Assembly (NCBI GenBank): GCA_002238555.1
Contig: MPMO01000002.1
Location: 62,001-126,000 of the forward strand
Length of the DNA stretch: 64,000 bases
DNA from: Caldilineaceae bacterium bin34
GTDB taxonomy: Bacteria; Chloroflexota; Anaerolineae; Caldilineales; Caldilineaceae
Direction of reading: 5' to 3'
This document shows positions 28,399 through 36,798 of this stretch, piece after piece (position 1 is the first letter of the stretch; each line of letters begins with the position of its first letter). A program made the position numbers and the translations under genes. The notes beneath the pieces were generated by a model. The model saw only the letters and a program-made list of their open reading frames with translations. It did no database searches and had not been told where the DNA came from.

Positions 28399-29043
28399 CT
28401 ACCCTGTCCGGAACTGGCGGTCGCCGGCATCGCCCAGCCCTGGCCAGATATAGCCGTTGGGCAGTTCGTCGGCATCCCCCGTCAGTCGTTCGTCCAAGGC
28501 ACCGATGTGGAGATCCGTGTCGGGATGGCTCCGCTCCACGGCCGCGATGCCTTCGGGCGCGGCCACAAGGCCCAAATAGCGCAGGTTCCGCACCCCCTCC
28601 TCCTTCAGCGTCGCCAGAGCCGCGCACAGGGATCCGCCGGTCGCCAGCATCGGATCCAGGACCAGGCACAGGTCGGTCGTTTCGGGGGACGTGATCTTCC
28701 TGTAGTACGCACGGGGCTCCAGGGACTCCTCGTCCCGTTCCAGGCCAAGCAGCCAGGTGTTGGCATCGGGCAGGAGGGCCAAGGCTCCGGGCAGCATGCC
28801 CAGCCCTGCGCGCAGAATGGGTACCAGCGAGATTTGTGTCGCACACACCGGCGCATCGGACATCGTGGTCAGCGGCGTGGCCACTGCCATCGATGTGAGC
28901 GGCAGATCGCGGGTCGCATCGACCGCCAGCATCATTGCGATTTCCTGCACCAGCTGACGGAACACCGGCGGCGGTGTGCCAACGTCCCGCAGGCGGGTCA
29001 ACTTGTGCTGGACCAGCGGGTGGTCGGAAAAACGGACCGCCAT
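28399..29043 (-). CDS. upp: Uracil phosphoribosyltransferase
   Basis: It makes UMP from uracil and PRPP (pyrimidine salvage). The 214-residue protein begins VRFSDHPLVQHKLTRLRD after Met-Ala, contains VPILRAGLGMLPG, the PRPP loop LCLVLDPMLATGGSLCAA and the uracil-binding ERLTGDADELPNGYIWPGLGDAGDR (quoted in parts: DELPNGYIWPGLGDAGDR). Start ATG 29043 is fixed by this standard N-terminus. It converges with lipA and the reductase remnant. Confidence 0.95.
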   Translation of the reverse strand: MAVRFSDHPLVQHKLTRLRDVGTPPPVFRQLVQEIAMMLAVDATRDLPLTSMAVATPLTTMSDAPVCATQISLVPILRAGLGMLPGALALLPDANTWLLGLERDEESLEPRAYYRKITSPETTDLCLVLDPMLATGGSLCAALATLKEEGVRNLRYLGLVAAPEGIAAVERSHPDTDLHIGALDERLTGDADELPNGYIWPGLGDAGDRQFRTG

Positions 29044-29084
29044 GTGCCTGCGTTGAATTATCGTTCCGGCAACCCGGGAAAGGT

Positions 29085-29741
29085 TCAGAACAGACGGGCG
29101 GGGGATCGTTCCACCAGTTCCTGGCAGCGGATGCAGTACTTGGCATCCGGAATGGCCTGGAGGCGCTCCGGGTTGATGTCCTCCCGACACCGCTTGCACT
29201 TGCCGTATTCGCCGGACTCCACTGATTGCAGCGCATCCAGGAACTGGCGCTCACGGGTTTCGAGCATCTGAATCAACGAGATGTTCTTGGTGCGCTCGGC
29301 CACCTCGACGTCGCCTTCCTCGGGATCGATGTCCACTTCGCCGTCGAAGGTGGAGCGCAGGTCGGCGAGTTCGGCCTGAACCCGTTCCAACTCCGCCCGC
29401 AAGGTCTTGCGGTTCTGCGCCTTGGTACGCTTGCGCACGACCGGTTGCCCAGGGGCGACGGAGACGGATTTCCTGGCCGGAACCTTGGCCTGGGCCGACT
29501 TCACCCTGGTTTTGGCGCCGGACGCTCTCTTTTGGGCCCCGTCCTTGGCCTTGCCCCTGGTTGCGGATGACTTCGTGGACGATGCCTTGGCCTTGGCTTT
29601 AGTCCCGGTACCCTTGGCGGCGCGGCGCGTGCGGGACCCCGCGGTCCGTTTCCGGGCTGCCTTCGGTTTGGCCTTGGGGGTGGCTGTGTCGACTGCGGGC
29701 TCGGTATCCGGGCGCGCGGCGGTGTTGTCGGTGTCGGCCAT
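29085..29741 (-). CDS. DksA/TraR zinc-finger protein with a histone-H1-like N-terminal tail
   Basis: Residues 1 to about 105 are Lys/Ala/Arg/Thr-rich low-complexity sequence like bacterial H1-like tails (AKPKAARKRTAG and similar). A coiled coil follows (about 110-170, ELERVQAELADLRSTF), and then a C4 zinc finger CKRCREDI...CIRC near the C-terminus. The last two parts are the DksA/TraR layout of proteins that enter the RNA polymerase secondary channel. The basic tail should bind nucleic acid. It lacks the Asp-Ala pair at the coiled-coil tip typical of true DksA as far as I can see, so ppGpp-linked function is uncertain. It lies just upstream of upp. Confidence 0.8.
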   Translation of the reverse strand: MADTDNTAARPDTEPAVDTATPKAKPKAARKRTAGSRTRRAAKGTGTKAKAKASSTKSSATRGKAKDGAQKRASGAKTRVKSAQAKVPARKSVSVAPGQPVVRKRTKAQNRKTLRAELERVQAELADLRSTFDGEVDIDPEEGDVEVAERTKNISLIQMLETRERQFLDALQSVESGEYGKCKRCREDINPERLQAIPDAKYCIRCQELVERSPARLF

Positions 29742-30163
29742 TTTTGCTGTCTGTTGGGGAGCGTGCGGGACGGCCCCTTACGGATGCAAGGGGGTTCCGC
29801 AAAAATTGGAGTGCGGAATATACCAGTATCGTGGCCAACGGTCAATTCAACGCTCCGGCCAGATCCAACTTCGCCGTGCGCAGGCAGCGCACCAGATGGC
29901 CGTCCCCGTGTCCATCAAGTCCCGTTCTTCGGGCCGGCCAACCCGTGGGGCAGGGGTATCCGTACAGCGAGGGGTGTTCCCGCCAGGGACCCCGACGACC
30001 CGTGAACCAGGCCGGCCGGGGAGCCCCGTGCCTGCAAGGGTAGGGCCCTCCGGCTCCGGCCCCGTACCAAGTGTCAATTTCTCGGTTTCAGCCCGAAAGT
30101 CATCTGGAACGGGTCCCGCACCCGACGCGGTTCCCGGTTGTCCATGGCCGGTCCCCTGCCGAC
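29742..30163. other. 422-bp stretch without an intact gene, holding an IS605-type right-end remnant
   Basis: Apart from the right-end-like sequence at about 29940-30015 (next entry), I see only GC-rich non-coding sequence. The promoter of the DksA-like gene should lie near 29742-29850. Confidence 0.5.
29940..30015 (+). mobile_element. Solo right end of an IS200/IS605-type element
   Basis: CAGGGACCCCGACGACCCGT followed by GAACC (29982-30006) matches the tnpB right end at 17694-17718 in about 22 of 25 positions, and the preceding GCGAGGGGTGTTCCC resembles the same flank. No tnpB coding sequence is left upstream. It is either the scar of a lost element or a solo omega-RNA-like locus. Confidence 0.5.
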
Positions 30164-32179
30164 TCAACTCTTGAAGAAGAACTGTTCCGGGTTGACCGGG
30201 ACTGCGCGAATGACGCTGAAGCCCCAGACACCGTCGTCGGGGAAGTTGGTGAAGTTCTGCTTCATCACGACCGGCTTGGGAATGCCAACCGTGCCGAAAC
30301 CGGGCAGGTAGTCGTAGAACCAGTCCCACAGCTCACGGGCGATGGCCACATGCTCCTCGTCGGTCAGGGCGTTGATCATGTCCTGCCAACGGGCATCCAC
30401 ATACTTGACCTCTTCGGGCGGTTCCTCGGCGAGTTCGTTGTCCGTGTCGCCGTTGAACCACAGCTGCCAGGCCCGGCCCCAGCGCACGTTGCCGTGGCTG
30501 GGATGGTTCAGGCGCGAGGTCCAGACCCAGGTGATGTCCGAAATGTCGCCTTCCCAGCCGGACATCTCGACATCGTTGGCGGCCACGAGCTCGTTGAGCA
30601 GGGAGCGGTTGATCGGCTCGAGGATGGCTTCCAGGCCGACATTTCGCCACTGTTCGGCAGCCAGCGCGAAGACACTCACCACATCCGCCTGCTCGGTGTC
30701 CAGCTGGCAAAGCCAGGAAACCCGGGAACCATCCGGATGGAGACGGTAGCCGTCGCTGTCCCGCTGGTCGTAGCCGGCCGCGTCCAGCAACTGGTTGGCC
30801 ATGTCCGGATCGTGCTGCGCCCAATGGCCCTCGTCCCCCACCCGATAGTACTTGGAGCTGGACCAGACCGCCCACTGGCGCGGTTCGCCCAGGCCGAAGT
30901 AGACGGTGTTGTTGATGTCGCTCCGGTCCAGGGCCACGGACAGGGCGTGGCGCACGTCCTTGTTCCGGAAGAAGGCCCGGAGGTTGGCGTCCTTGGCCGT
31001 GTGGTTGGGCACGATCACGATCTTGCCGGGGAAGGTGGAATTCCACATCTTGATCTTGATGCCGGCCGAGTCGATGTTCTGCCCGTACAGCTCCATGTCC
31101 TTGAGCTGGGCCTGCCGGCCGGAGAAGGTCAGTTCGCCGGCAATCAGCCTGGCCAACGCGACCTCGCGGTCGCTGATAATGTGGATCAGCGTGGAATCGA
31201 TGTACGGAAGCTGGTTGCCTTCCGTGTCCACCTTCCAGTAATACGGATTCCGTTCGTAGGTGTGGTGGTCGGGTGCATCGTCGACGCGGATGAACGCGGT
31301 CATGCCCGGCAGATCGATCTGGGCCGGAATCGTGGAGGCGACGCGGCAGCGGTCGCGCAGCAGCTGCTCCCAGGTCTCAAAGCCGGCGTCCTCAATCATT
31401 TGGGCCAGATCGTTCCCGTCGGCGTACTTCGGGTGGAACTGCTTGGCGTAGTTGGAGGGCTGCCACAGCCCGCCCTGCGCTCCGGCATAGAACGTCTGGT
31501 GCAGGATGATGAGCGGATAGGGCCGATCAAAGGTCAGGCGGATCGTGTATTGGTCCACCTTTTCCATGGTCAGGTGCTTGCGCCCGACACCGGAACCGGT
31601 GCTCCACGTGCCGGGCGGACCGCCGGGGGCGAATTCCTCGTTGTTCCAAAGATCCTCCCAGGCGAAGATGAAATCATCCGCAGTGAAGGGATCGCCGTTC
31701 GACCACTTGAGGCCCTGGCGCAGGTGCAGCACCTGGGTCTTGCCGCCGTCGCTGAACTCCCAGCTTTCGGCCAGACCGCCGCGGATGCTGCTGAAGTCCT
31801 CGTCGATACGCAGGATGAGCTCGGTCCCCATCACGGCCTGGGGATCGCCGAAGAGATGGTTGGCGTTGCCAATGGCCACCACGGACTGACCGCCATATTC
31901 GCCAACCGCGTCCCTGGGCACAATCACCTCCGGATTGGGTGGCAGGCGTTCCTCGACCGGGGGCAGTTCGCCAGCCGCGACCCTCTCCGCCAGCATCGGC
32001 GCTTCGCCGAACCGGCTGCCCATGCCGACGGCGGGGGCAGCTTCCATGGACATGGCATCCGGCGCATCCGCTTCGGCTCTCGATCGAGCTCTGGAACAGG
32101 CGGTGATGGCCAACGCCGCCGAAGCCATGGCGGTGCCCTTGAGAAAGGCACGCCGCTCCATTCTTGTCCAATCCGCCAT
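30164..32179 (-). CDS. ABC-transporter solute-binding lipoprotein, peptide/nickel family 5, Tat-type signal
   Basis: About 671 residues. The N-terminus carries a twin-arginine motif (MERRAFLKG), a hydrophobic stretch and the lipobox ITAC, so it is exported folded and lipid-anchored. The SBP_bac_5 fold is seen in LAESWEFSDGGKTQVLHLRQ, GLKWSNGDPFTADDFIFAWE and VRHALSVALDRSDINN. Family members bind peptides, oligosaccharides or nickel. Its ATG at 32179 has GGAG seven bases upstream. No permease or ATPase gene adjoins it; the nearest permeases are 10 kb away with their own binding protein. Confidence 0.9.
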   Translation of the reverse strand: MADWTRMERRAFLKGTAMASAALAITACSRARSRAEADAPDAMSMEAAPAVGMGSRFGEAPMLAERVAAGELPPVEERLPPNPEVIVPRDAVGEYGGQSVVAIGNANHLFGDPQAVMGTELILRIDEDFSSIRGGLAESWEFSDGGKTQVLHLRQGLKWSNGDPFTADDFIFAWEDLWNNEEFAPGGPPGTWSTGSGVGRKHLTMEKVDQYTIRLTFDRPYPLIILHQTFYAGAQGGLWQPSNYAKQFHPKYADGNDLAQMIEDAGFETWEQLLRDRCRVASTIPAQIDLPGMTAFIRVDDAPDHHTYERNPYYWKVDTEGNQLPYIDSTLIHIISDREVALARLIAGELTFSGRQAQLKDMELYGQNIDSAGIKIKMWNSTFPGKIVIVPNHTAKDANLRAFFRNKDVRHALSVALDRSDINNTVYFGLGEPRQWAVWSSSKYYRVGDEGHWAQHDPDMANQLLDAAGYDQRDSDGYRLHPDGSRVSWLCQLDTEQADVVSVFALAAEQWRNVGLEAILEPINRSLLNELVAANDVEMSGWEGDISDITWVWTSRLNHPSHGNVRWGRAWQLWFNGDTDNELAEEPPEEVKYVDARWQDMINALTDEEHVAIARELWDWFYDYLPGFGTVGIPKPVVMKQNFTNFPDDGVWGFSVIRAVPVNPEQFFFKS

Positions 32180-32236
32180 CACAGACTCCAAAATCGCATC
32201 GACACCCAAAACCAGCTTGAGTAACCTCCCAGCCGG

Positions 32237-32791
32237 CTACACAATCGTCTCTCCGTCCGCTGCGGTCTGGTCGACAAACCAGTCGGGCATCGAGAAATTG
32301 ACTGCGGCCACAGTCAGCATCACAAACTCGAACATGCCCTTCCAGTACTCGAACTGCGTATGGGACGAGCCCTGGAAGGTTACGGTGTAGAAGTCCTGGC
32401 CGCAGATGAACATGCGGGCCTGCCGCTCACACAGGGAATCGTCCAGACGCAGCCGGCACAGGTACTCGACGCCCCAGTCCCCGATTTCATCGTCCTCCAG
32501 CTGACGCCAAGTCAGCACCTGACAGTCGTCGAGCGACACCAAGCCTTCGCGGATGCCGTCCAGCAGAACCTGCTCCTCGCCGTCGGCCAGCGGCTGCAGC
32601 AAATCCCGCACCTCCACCTTGATCATGGTCAGGGGATCGTCCGGGCGGGGCCACAGAGTAACCGCGGGCGCCGGTCCCGAGTCCTCCTCCAGGTGCCACT
32701 CGGTCGGTCGCCAGAAGGAGAGCTTGCCCAGATCGTCGTTGTAGAGGGAAACGCTCCGGAATCTGGGACGCGGGCAGTCGTCCGGCAACAT
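32237..32791 (-). CDS. Hypothetical protein, possibly DcrB/PsbP-like fold
   Basis: 184 residues from the ATG at 32791, which has GGGAG nine bases upstream. The frame extends further into tRNA-Lys, which rules out the longest start. The pattern LYNDDLGKLSFWRPTEWHLE followed by strands and a late FICGQDFYTVTFQGSSHTQF resembles proteins with the DcrB/DUF1795 fold (an amphipathic stress-type domain), but I cannot name a family with confidence. No signal peptide is visible. It ends 57 bp upstream of the solute-binding protein start and may be transcribed with it. Confidence 0.6.
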   Translation of the reverse strand: MLPDDCPRPRFRSVSLYNDDLGKLSFWRPTEWHLEEDSGPAPAVTLWPRPDDPLTMIKVEVRDLLQPLADGEEQVLLDGIREGLVSLDDCQVLTWRQLEDDEIGDWGVEYLCRLRLDDSLCERQARMFICGQDFYTVTFQGSSHTQFEYWKGMFEFVMLTVAAVNFSMPDWFVDQTAADGETIV

Positions 32792-32906
32792 CAGCCGAAG
32801 CTCCCTGTCGCCCGCTCGGCGCGCAACATTGCCATGGTCATATTCGATTGTCCACCTGGAAGATTCCCCTGCGGGCGCGTAGACATCCGGAGGAGGTAAG
32901 GGAAGA

Positions 32907-32980
32907 TGACCCACCAGGGACTCGAACCCCGAACCCAGTGATTAAGAGTCACTTGCTCTGCCAAATTGAGCTAGTGGGCC
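32907..32980 (-). tRNA. tRNA-Lys (anticodon CTT)
   Basis: A 74-base gene folds into a full cloverleaf: acceptor GGCCCAC/GTGGGTC with one G-T pair, D arm AGCTC...GAGCA, anticodon stem AGTGA/TCACT with loop CTCTTAA (anticodon CTT), and T arm with GGTTCGAGTCC. The CCA end is not encoded. It is the only RNA gene of this class seen here. Confidence 0.95.
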
Positions 32981-33132
32981 ATACTAAGTGATTCAGCCTA
33001 ACACCGCCCTGGATTCCGAGTCAATTCCAGCCCATTTTAGGTCATGATCCGTTGGCCCTTGGCAAGCCACGGCAAGTGCGTTGGCCCTCAGCAACAGGTA
33101 TCCATTCCACCACGCTTGGGAGCTTGTGTTCG

Positions 33133-34128
33133 ATGAATCCCGGCCGACGGCCGCCAGCCGGCAATCCCTGGACGGAGATCCTGGAAGGACGCAGATTCCT
33201 GGTCCTGGACGGCGGTCTGGCGAGCGAAATCGAGCGGCGGGGTGTCACGATCACCGGCGACCCGTTGTGGTCCGCGCGCCTGCTGCTGGACAATCCGGCC
33301 TTGCTGGAGGACATTCACCTGGCCTATGCGCAGGCCGGCGCCGACATCCTGACCACGGCCACGTATCAGGCCTCGCTCCCCGGACTGGCCGCGGCGGGGC
33401 TGGCCGCCGTCGAGAGTCGGGGCGTCCTGGCCAAGGCCGTGCATCTGGCGCAACGGGCCGGCGCACGGCGGGCACAGTCCTGCGGAGTCAAAACGCCCTT
33501 GGTGGCTGCCTCCATGGGACCGTACGGGGCCTACCTGGCCGACGGGTCCGAGGACACGGGAGCCCACCCCCCGGACAAAGCGGGCCTGAGGGCCTTCCCC
33601 CAGGACAAAGCGGCCCTGAGGGCCTTCCACGAGCAGCGGATGGCCGCATTGGTGGACGCCGGCGCCGACATTCTGGCCTGCGAGTCCATTCCCAGCCTGG
33701 CGGAAGGCGAAGTTCTGCTTGACCTGCTGGACGCGTATCCGCACCTGCCGTGCTGGCTCTCGTTCACGTGCCGCGACGCCTTGCACGTATCCCACGGCGA
33801 ACCGGTGGCTGCCTGCCTGTCCATGGCCGCGGACTTCCCGCATGTGCTGGTAGGAGTCAACTGCCTCCATCCGCACTTAGTCGGACACCTGATGGCGTCC
33901 GTCCTGGCCTCCGGCGGCGCGCCGGTCCAGGTTGTATACGCCAACCGGGGCGATACATGGATCACAGCGACCCGCGACTGGGACACGAGCACAGGCCTGG
34001 ACGACGCGGCCTATGCCGCATACGCTACGGACTGGGTTCAACTGGGAGCACTTTTGATTGGCAGCTGCTGCCGGACCACCCCGGCCACGACATCCAAGTT
34101 GGCTTCACTGTCTACTGCCGACGGGTAG
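33133..34128 (+). CDS. Homocysteine S-methyltransferase family protein
   Basis: 331 residues with the zinc-binding Cys set of the family: GVNC in the middle (VLVGVNCLHPH) and the C-terminal pair in IGSCCRTTPATT. The N-terminal FLVLDGGLASEIERRG and TTATYQAS motifs also match. Members move a methyl group from S-methylmethionine or a similar donor to homocysteine. The ATG at 33133 precedes the domain directly. Residues about 150-165 contain an imperfect tandem nine-residue repeat (DKAGLRAFP/DKAALRAFH) not usual in the family. Confidence 0.88.
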   Translation: MNPGRRPPAGNPWTEILEGRRFLVLDGGLASEIERRGVTITGDPLWSARLLLDNPALLEDIHLAYAQAGADILTTATYQASLPGLAAAGLAAVESRGVLAKAVHLAQRAGARRAQSCGVKTPLVAASMGPYGAYLADGSEDTGAHPPDKAGLRAFPQDKAALRAFHEQRMAALVDAGADILACESIPSLAEGEVLLDLLDAYPHLPCWLSFTCRDALHVSHGEPVAACLSMAADFPHVLVGVNCLHPHLVGHLMASVLASGGAPVQVVYANRGDTWITATRDWDTSTGLDDAAYAAYATDWVQLGALLIGSCCRTTPATTSKLASLSTADG

Positions 34129-34251
34129 GACCCACCGCACAGCAACCCTGAACCGGCCTGTGGCCTGACCCTGCGACGACATATCTGATGACCTATTTCG
34201 CCCTCACGGGTACAGCTTGGAGGCGCGGCGAACGATTGAGCCTTGAGTTGG

Positions 34252-34931
34252 TCAGATTACAGGCAGCGAAACAAGGCGGTTGGAGGGCCCTGTGGATCTC
34301 TGCCGATTGCCGTCCGCGTTGCAGATCAAGACACTAAAATAGTGCTGGGCTTGGGAGAGATTACCCCCGGGCCAGGGAATCTCGGCGAACGATACCGATA
34401 GTTCCGGCTCTCCCCCTCCAGGTCCATCATCCACATGCCGGCGTTGGCCGGCGCGAGAACGTCGAAGTTCGGATCCGATGAGCCGTAGTACCCATAGCCC
34501 GGCCGCATGTCCTCCAACCTGTGAAAACCAATGTTTAGGGTCCTGGTTCCGTCCGGATGAAGGGTAAACACCGGCGCCGGCAGTTCTCGGGTGTCGCCCG
34601 TGTCCGGGCTCAGCACGCGGCTGATGAACCTCCCATCCCGAATGTCGTTCCAGATTCAAATCTCCGGTTCGTCGGAACCAGGCACCCACTGGAGCATGCA
34701 GCCGGCCTGCCAGTGCCAGGCCTGCGTACTGCCCAGACGTCGCCAGGAGGTTTCTGCACGCGTCAGGTCGATGAGGCCGATTTCGATTTCATCGCCGGCC
34801 TTCGGCATGCGCAGATCAAAGGTGCTGCGCTGCCCAAGAATGCGCGTGCCTGAGCGGTCGCACTGCCACTTGCCGTAGTAGCCGAACCAATGGCTGCCCG
34901 ATGTCTTGGTCAACGGCACGGCTTCAATCAT
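34252..34931 (-). pseudogene. Oligogalacturonate-lyase-like beta-propeller protein, decayed
   Basis: Reading from the ATG at 34931, the start IEAVPLTKTSGSHWFGYYGK and the later MLQWVPGSDEPEI match propeller proteins of the oligogalacturonate lyase/TolB-like group. A TGA at 34656 stops the frame, after which the same frame continues (IWNDIRDGRFISRVLSP, GFHRLEDMRPGYGYYGSSD). A further frameshift near 34390 moves the sequence to another frame (SFAEIPWPGGNLSQAQHYFS), and the end is not recognisable. At least two disabling changes make it a pseudogene. Its closest intact relative in function is the gene at 39681. Confidence 0.75.
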
Positions 34932-35057
34932 GTTCCACCCCTGTCCGGCCTGCATCGCGCGTGTCTCCGCTTTCCCCGGCTGTCCACTCGGCAGCAATTC
35001 GCGCGGGATCGAGTTTCCGGCTGACCGACACACCCGGCCGGCCCCTCCCACTGCCTG

Positions 35058-36395
35058 ATGGCCAGACGCAACCTGTACGTGCGGTTCAGCCTGTTTTTGG
35101 CACCGCTGATCATCACGATCTTCGTGCAGGAGGTTTCGATCCAGTGGATCGCGGGCGGCCTGGCCCGACTCCCGTTCTCAGTGCAGTCCCTGGCTTCCTT
35201 CGGACTGGCCTGGGCCATCAGTTCATTCCTGACCGGCCCCCTGGCCCAAACCAAACAGCTGAGCCTAGTGCTGGTGGAACGCCGACAGTCGTTTTGGGTG
35301 GTGGTATCGGCAACCCTGATGCTGGCCGGCCTGATTGTCGCCGTTCAGGCTGCCACCGCCCTGACGACATCCGGACGCGAACTGCTGCGCCTGCACCGCG
35401 TCAGTCCCGCGGTAATCGACGACACTCAGCACATCCTGGCACTTCTGCTCTTCCACCCCATGCTGAAAGGGCTCGCCCACTGTCTGGTCGGTCCATTAAT
35501 CAGGAACCACCACACCCGCTATTCCAGCCATTCGGCCGTACTGGGCTTTGCGGTGGCGGCCCTGGCCGTGCTCCTCGCGCTGCGGATGCCTGCGGTTCAG
35601 GCACGGCCCATTCTGTTGCCTGTCATGGCCCTCTATGCGTCCGCGGTGACGGAAGTACTGGTGACCGGTATCGGTGTTTGGCGGCATCGGGCCGACATCT
35701 GGCGCACGCGCCTGCATGTCCGATCCGAGACCCGGCCGCTGACCTACGGGCGCCTGATTCGCTTCTTCTGGCCGCTTGCCACCATGGTCCTGATGCAGGA
35801 GTTCACCCGCCCCCTGATCAACCTGGTCATCGCCCGGCAAGCCGACGGGGAACTGTGGCTGGCGGTCCTGGCTGTGGTCTACGCCTTGGGCCAATGGCCA
35901 TATCGCTGGCTCAACGAAACCCGGACCTTGGCCTCTGCGTTTCAGCACCTGGATCCACAAGGCAGGATCATCCGCAACTTCAATGCCCTCGCGGGCCTGG
36001 TCTCCCTGCTCATCTCAATGACCCTGTTTTGGACACCGCTGCGCAACATAATCCTCCTGGATTTGGTCGGCCTGGAGCCGGAACTGGCATCGCGCTGTGT
36101 GGTCCCGTTGATGATTTTCGCCACCTTTTCCCCCATCGTCGCCGTCCGTTCCTGGATGCAGGGCCTGACCCTGGTCGAACGGCGCACCTTGGCCGTCACC
36201 CCCAGTGTGGCAGCGCGCATGTCTGCGATTGTCGTGTCCGTTCTGGTGCTGCCTTCATTTGGCTTTGCGGGCGCGGTGCTGGGCATCACCACGTTATTGA
36301 CCGGATTTACGGCGGAAGCCGTGACCCTCGTTGCCATCCTGCGCGGACCGCAACTGCTGAATGCAATCCGCCCAGGCAGCCTGCGGGAAGAATGA
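35058..36395 (+). CDS. ANKH-like multi-pass transporter (MOP superfamily)
   Basis: 445 residues with about ten to twelve membrane segments. Several stretches line up with the animal ANKH protein family as I remember it: SLASFGLAWAISSFLTGPL with TKQLSLVLV, and FFWPLATMVLMQEFTRPLIN followed by VYALGQWPYRWLNETRTL. ANKH moves pyrophosphate, citrate or ATP out of cells; bacterial members are uncharacterised. A more general flippase (MATE/MurJ type) cannot be excluded. The ATG at 35058 begins MARRNLYVRFSLFLAP. It converges with crcB. Confidence 0.65.
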   Translation: MARRNLYVRFSLFLAPLIITIFVQEVSIQWIAGGLARLPFSVQSLASFGLAWAISSFLTGPLAQTKQLSLVLVERRQSFWVVVSATLMLAGLIVAVQAATALTTSGRELLRLHRVSPAVIDDTQHILALLLFHPMLKGLAHCLVGPLIRNHHTRYSSHSAVLGFAVAALAVLLALRMPAVQARPILLPVMALYASAVTEVLVTGIGVWRHRADIWRTRLHVRSETRPLTYGRLIRFFWPLATMVLMQEFTRPLINLVIARQADGELWLAVLAVVYALGQWPYRWLNETRTLASAFQHLDPQGRIIRNFNALAGLVSLLISMTLFWTPLRNIILLDLVGLEPELASRCVVPLMIFATFSPIVAVRSWMQGLTLVERRTLAVTPSVAARMSAIVVSVLVLPSFGFAGAVLGITTLLTGFTAEAVTLVAILRGPQLLNAIRPGSLREE

Positions 36396-36417
36396 AGGGA
36401 AAGGATAGGGAGCAGAG

Positions 36418-36798
36418 TCAACCCCAGCGCACCATGGCAGCCCAGGCCGCCGCCAGTGCCAGGCCACCCAGGACCAAGTGCAGGGCCATCAGGCCCAGAG
36501 CCGACAGCCAGCCGTACTCCTGCTGCAGTTGGCCGGCTTCAAGCACCAAGGCCGAAAAGGTCGTGTAGGCACCACAGAAACCCACCAGCAGCACCAGGCG
36601 CACATCGTCGTTGGCTACCTCCTGGTTCTGCAGCCAACCAAAAACCATCCCTGCCAGCAGACACCCGAGGACGTTGGTGACTGCCGTACCGACGGACCAG
36701 TGGAGGGGCCACAGACGCTGCGCCAGGGCCACCGTGCCAAACCGGGCGAGCGTGCCGGCACCTCCGGCCAACATAAGCCAGCAAAACTTCAGGAACAT
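36418..36798 (-). CDS. crcB: Fluoride-specific ion channel CrcB/Fluc
   Basis: A 126-residue protein with four membrane helices. Family motifs are all present: GGAGTLARF at the start, GTAVTNVLGCLLAG and GFCGAYTTFSA. Fluc exports fluoride as a dual-topology dimer. The first ten bases overlap the end of the amidohydrolase gene, so it is translated from the same transcript. No fluoride riboswitch is seen directly ahead of it. Confidence 0.94.
   Translation of the reverse strand: MFLKFCWLMLAGGAGTLARFGTVALAQRLWPLHWSVGTAVTNVLGCLLAGMVFGWLQNQEVANDDVRLVLLVGFCGAYTTFSALVLEAGQLQQEYGWLSALGLMALHLVLGGLALAAAWAAMVRWG

Noticed and set aside
30164-32179. Solute-binding protein as part of the permease operon
   Set aside because: It lies 10 kb away, with a tRNA and several unrelated genes between; the permeases have their own binding protein.
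32907-32980. tRNA-Lys as an integration site for a genomic island
   Set aside because: No integrase and no repeat of the tRNA 3' end was seen nearby.
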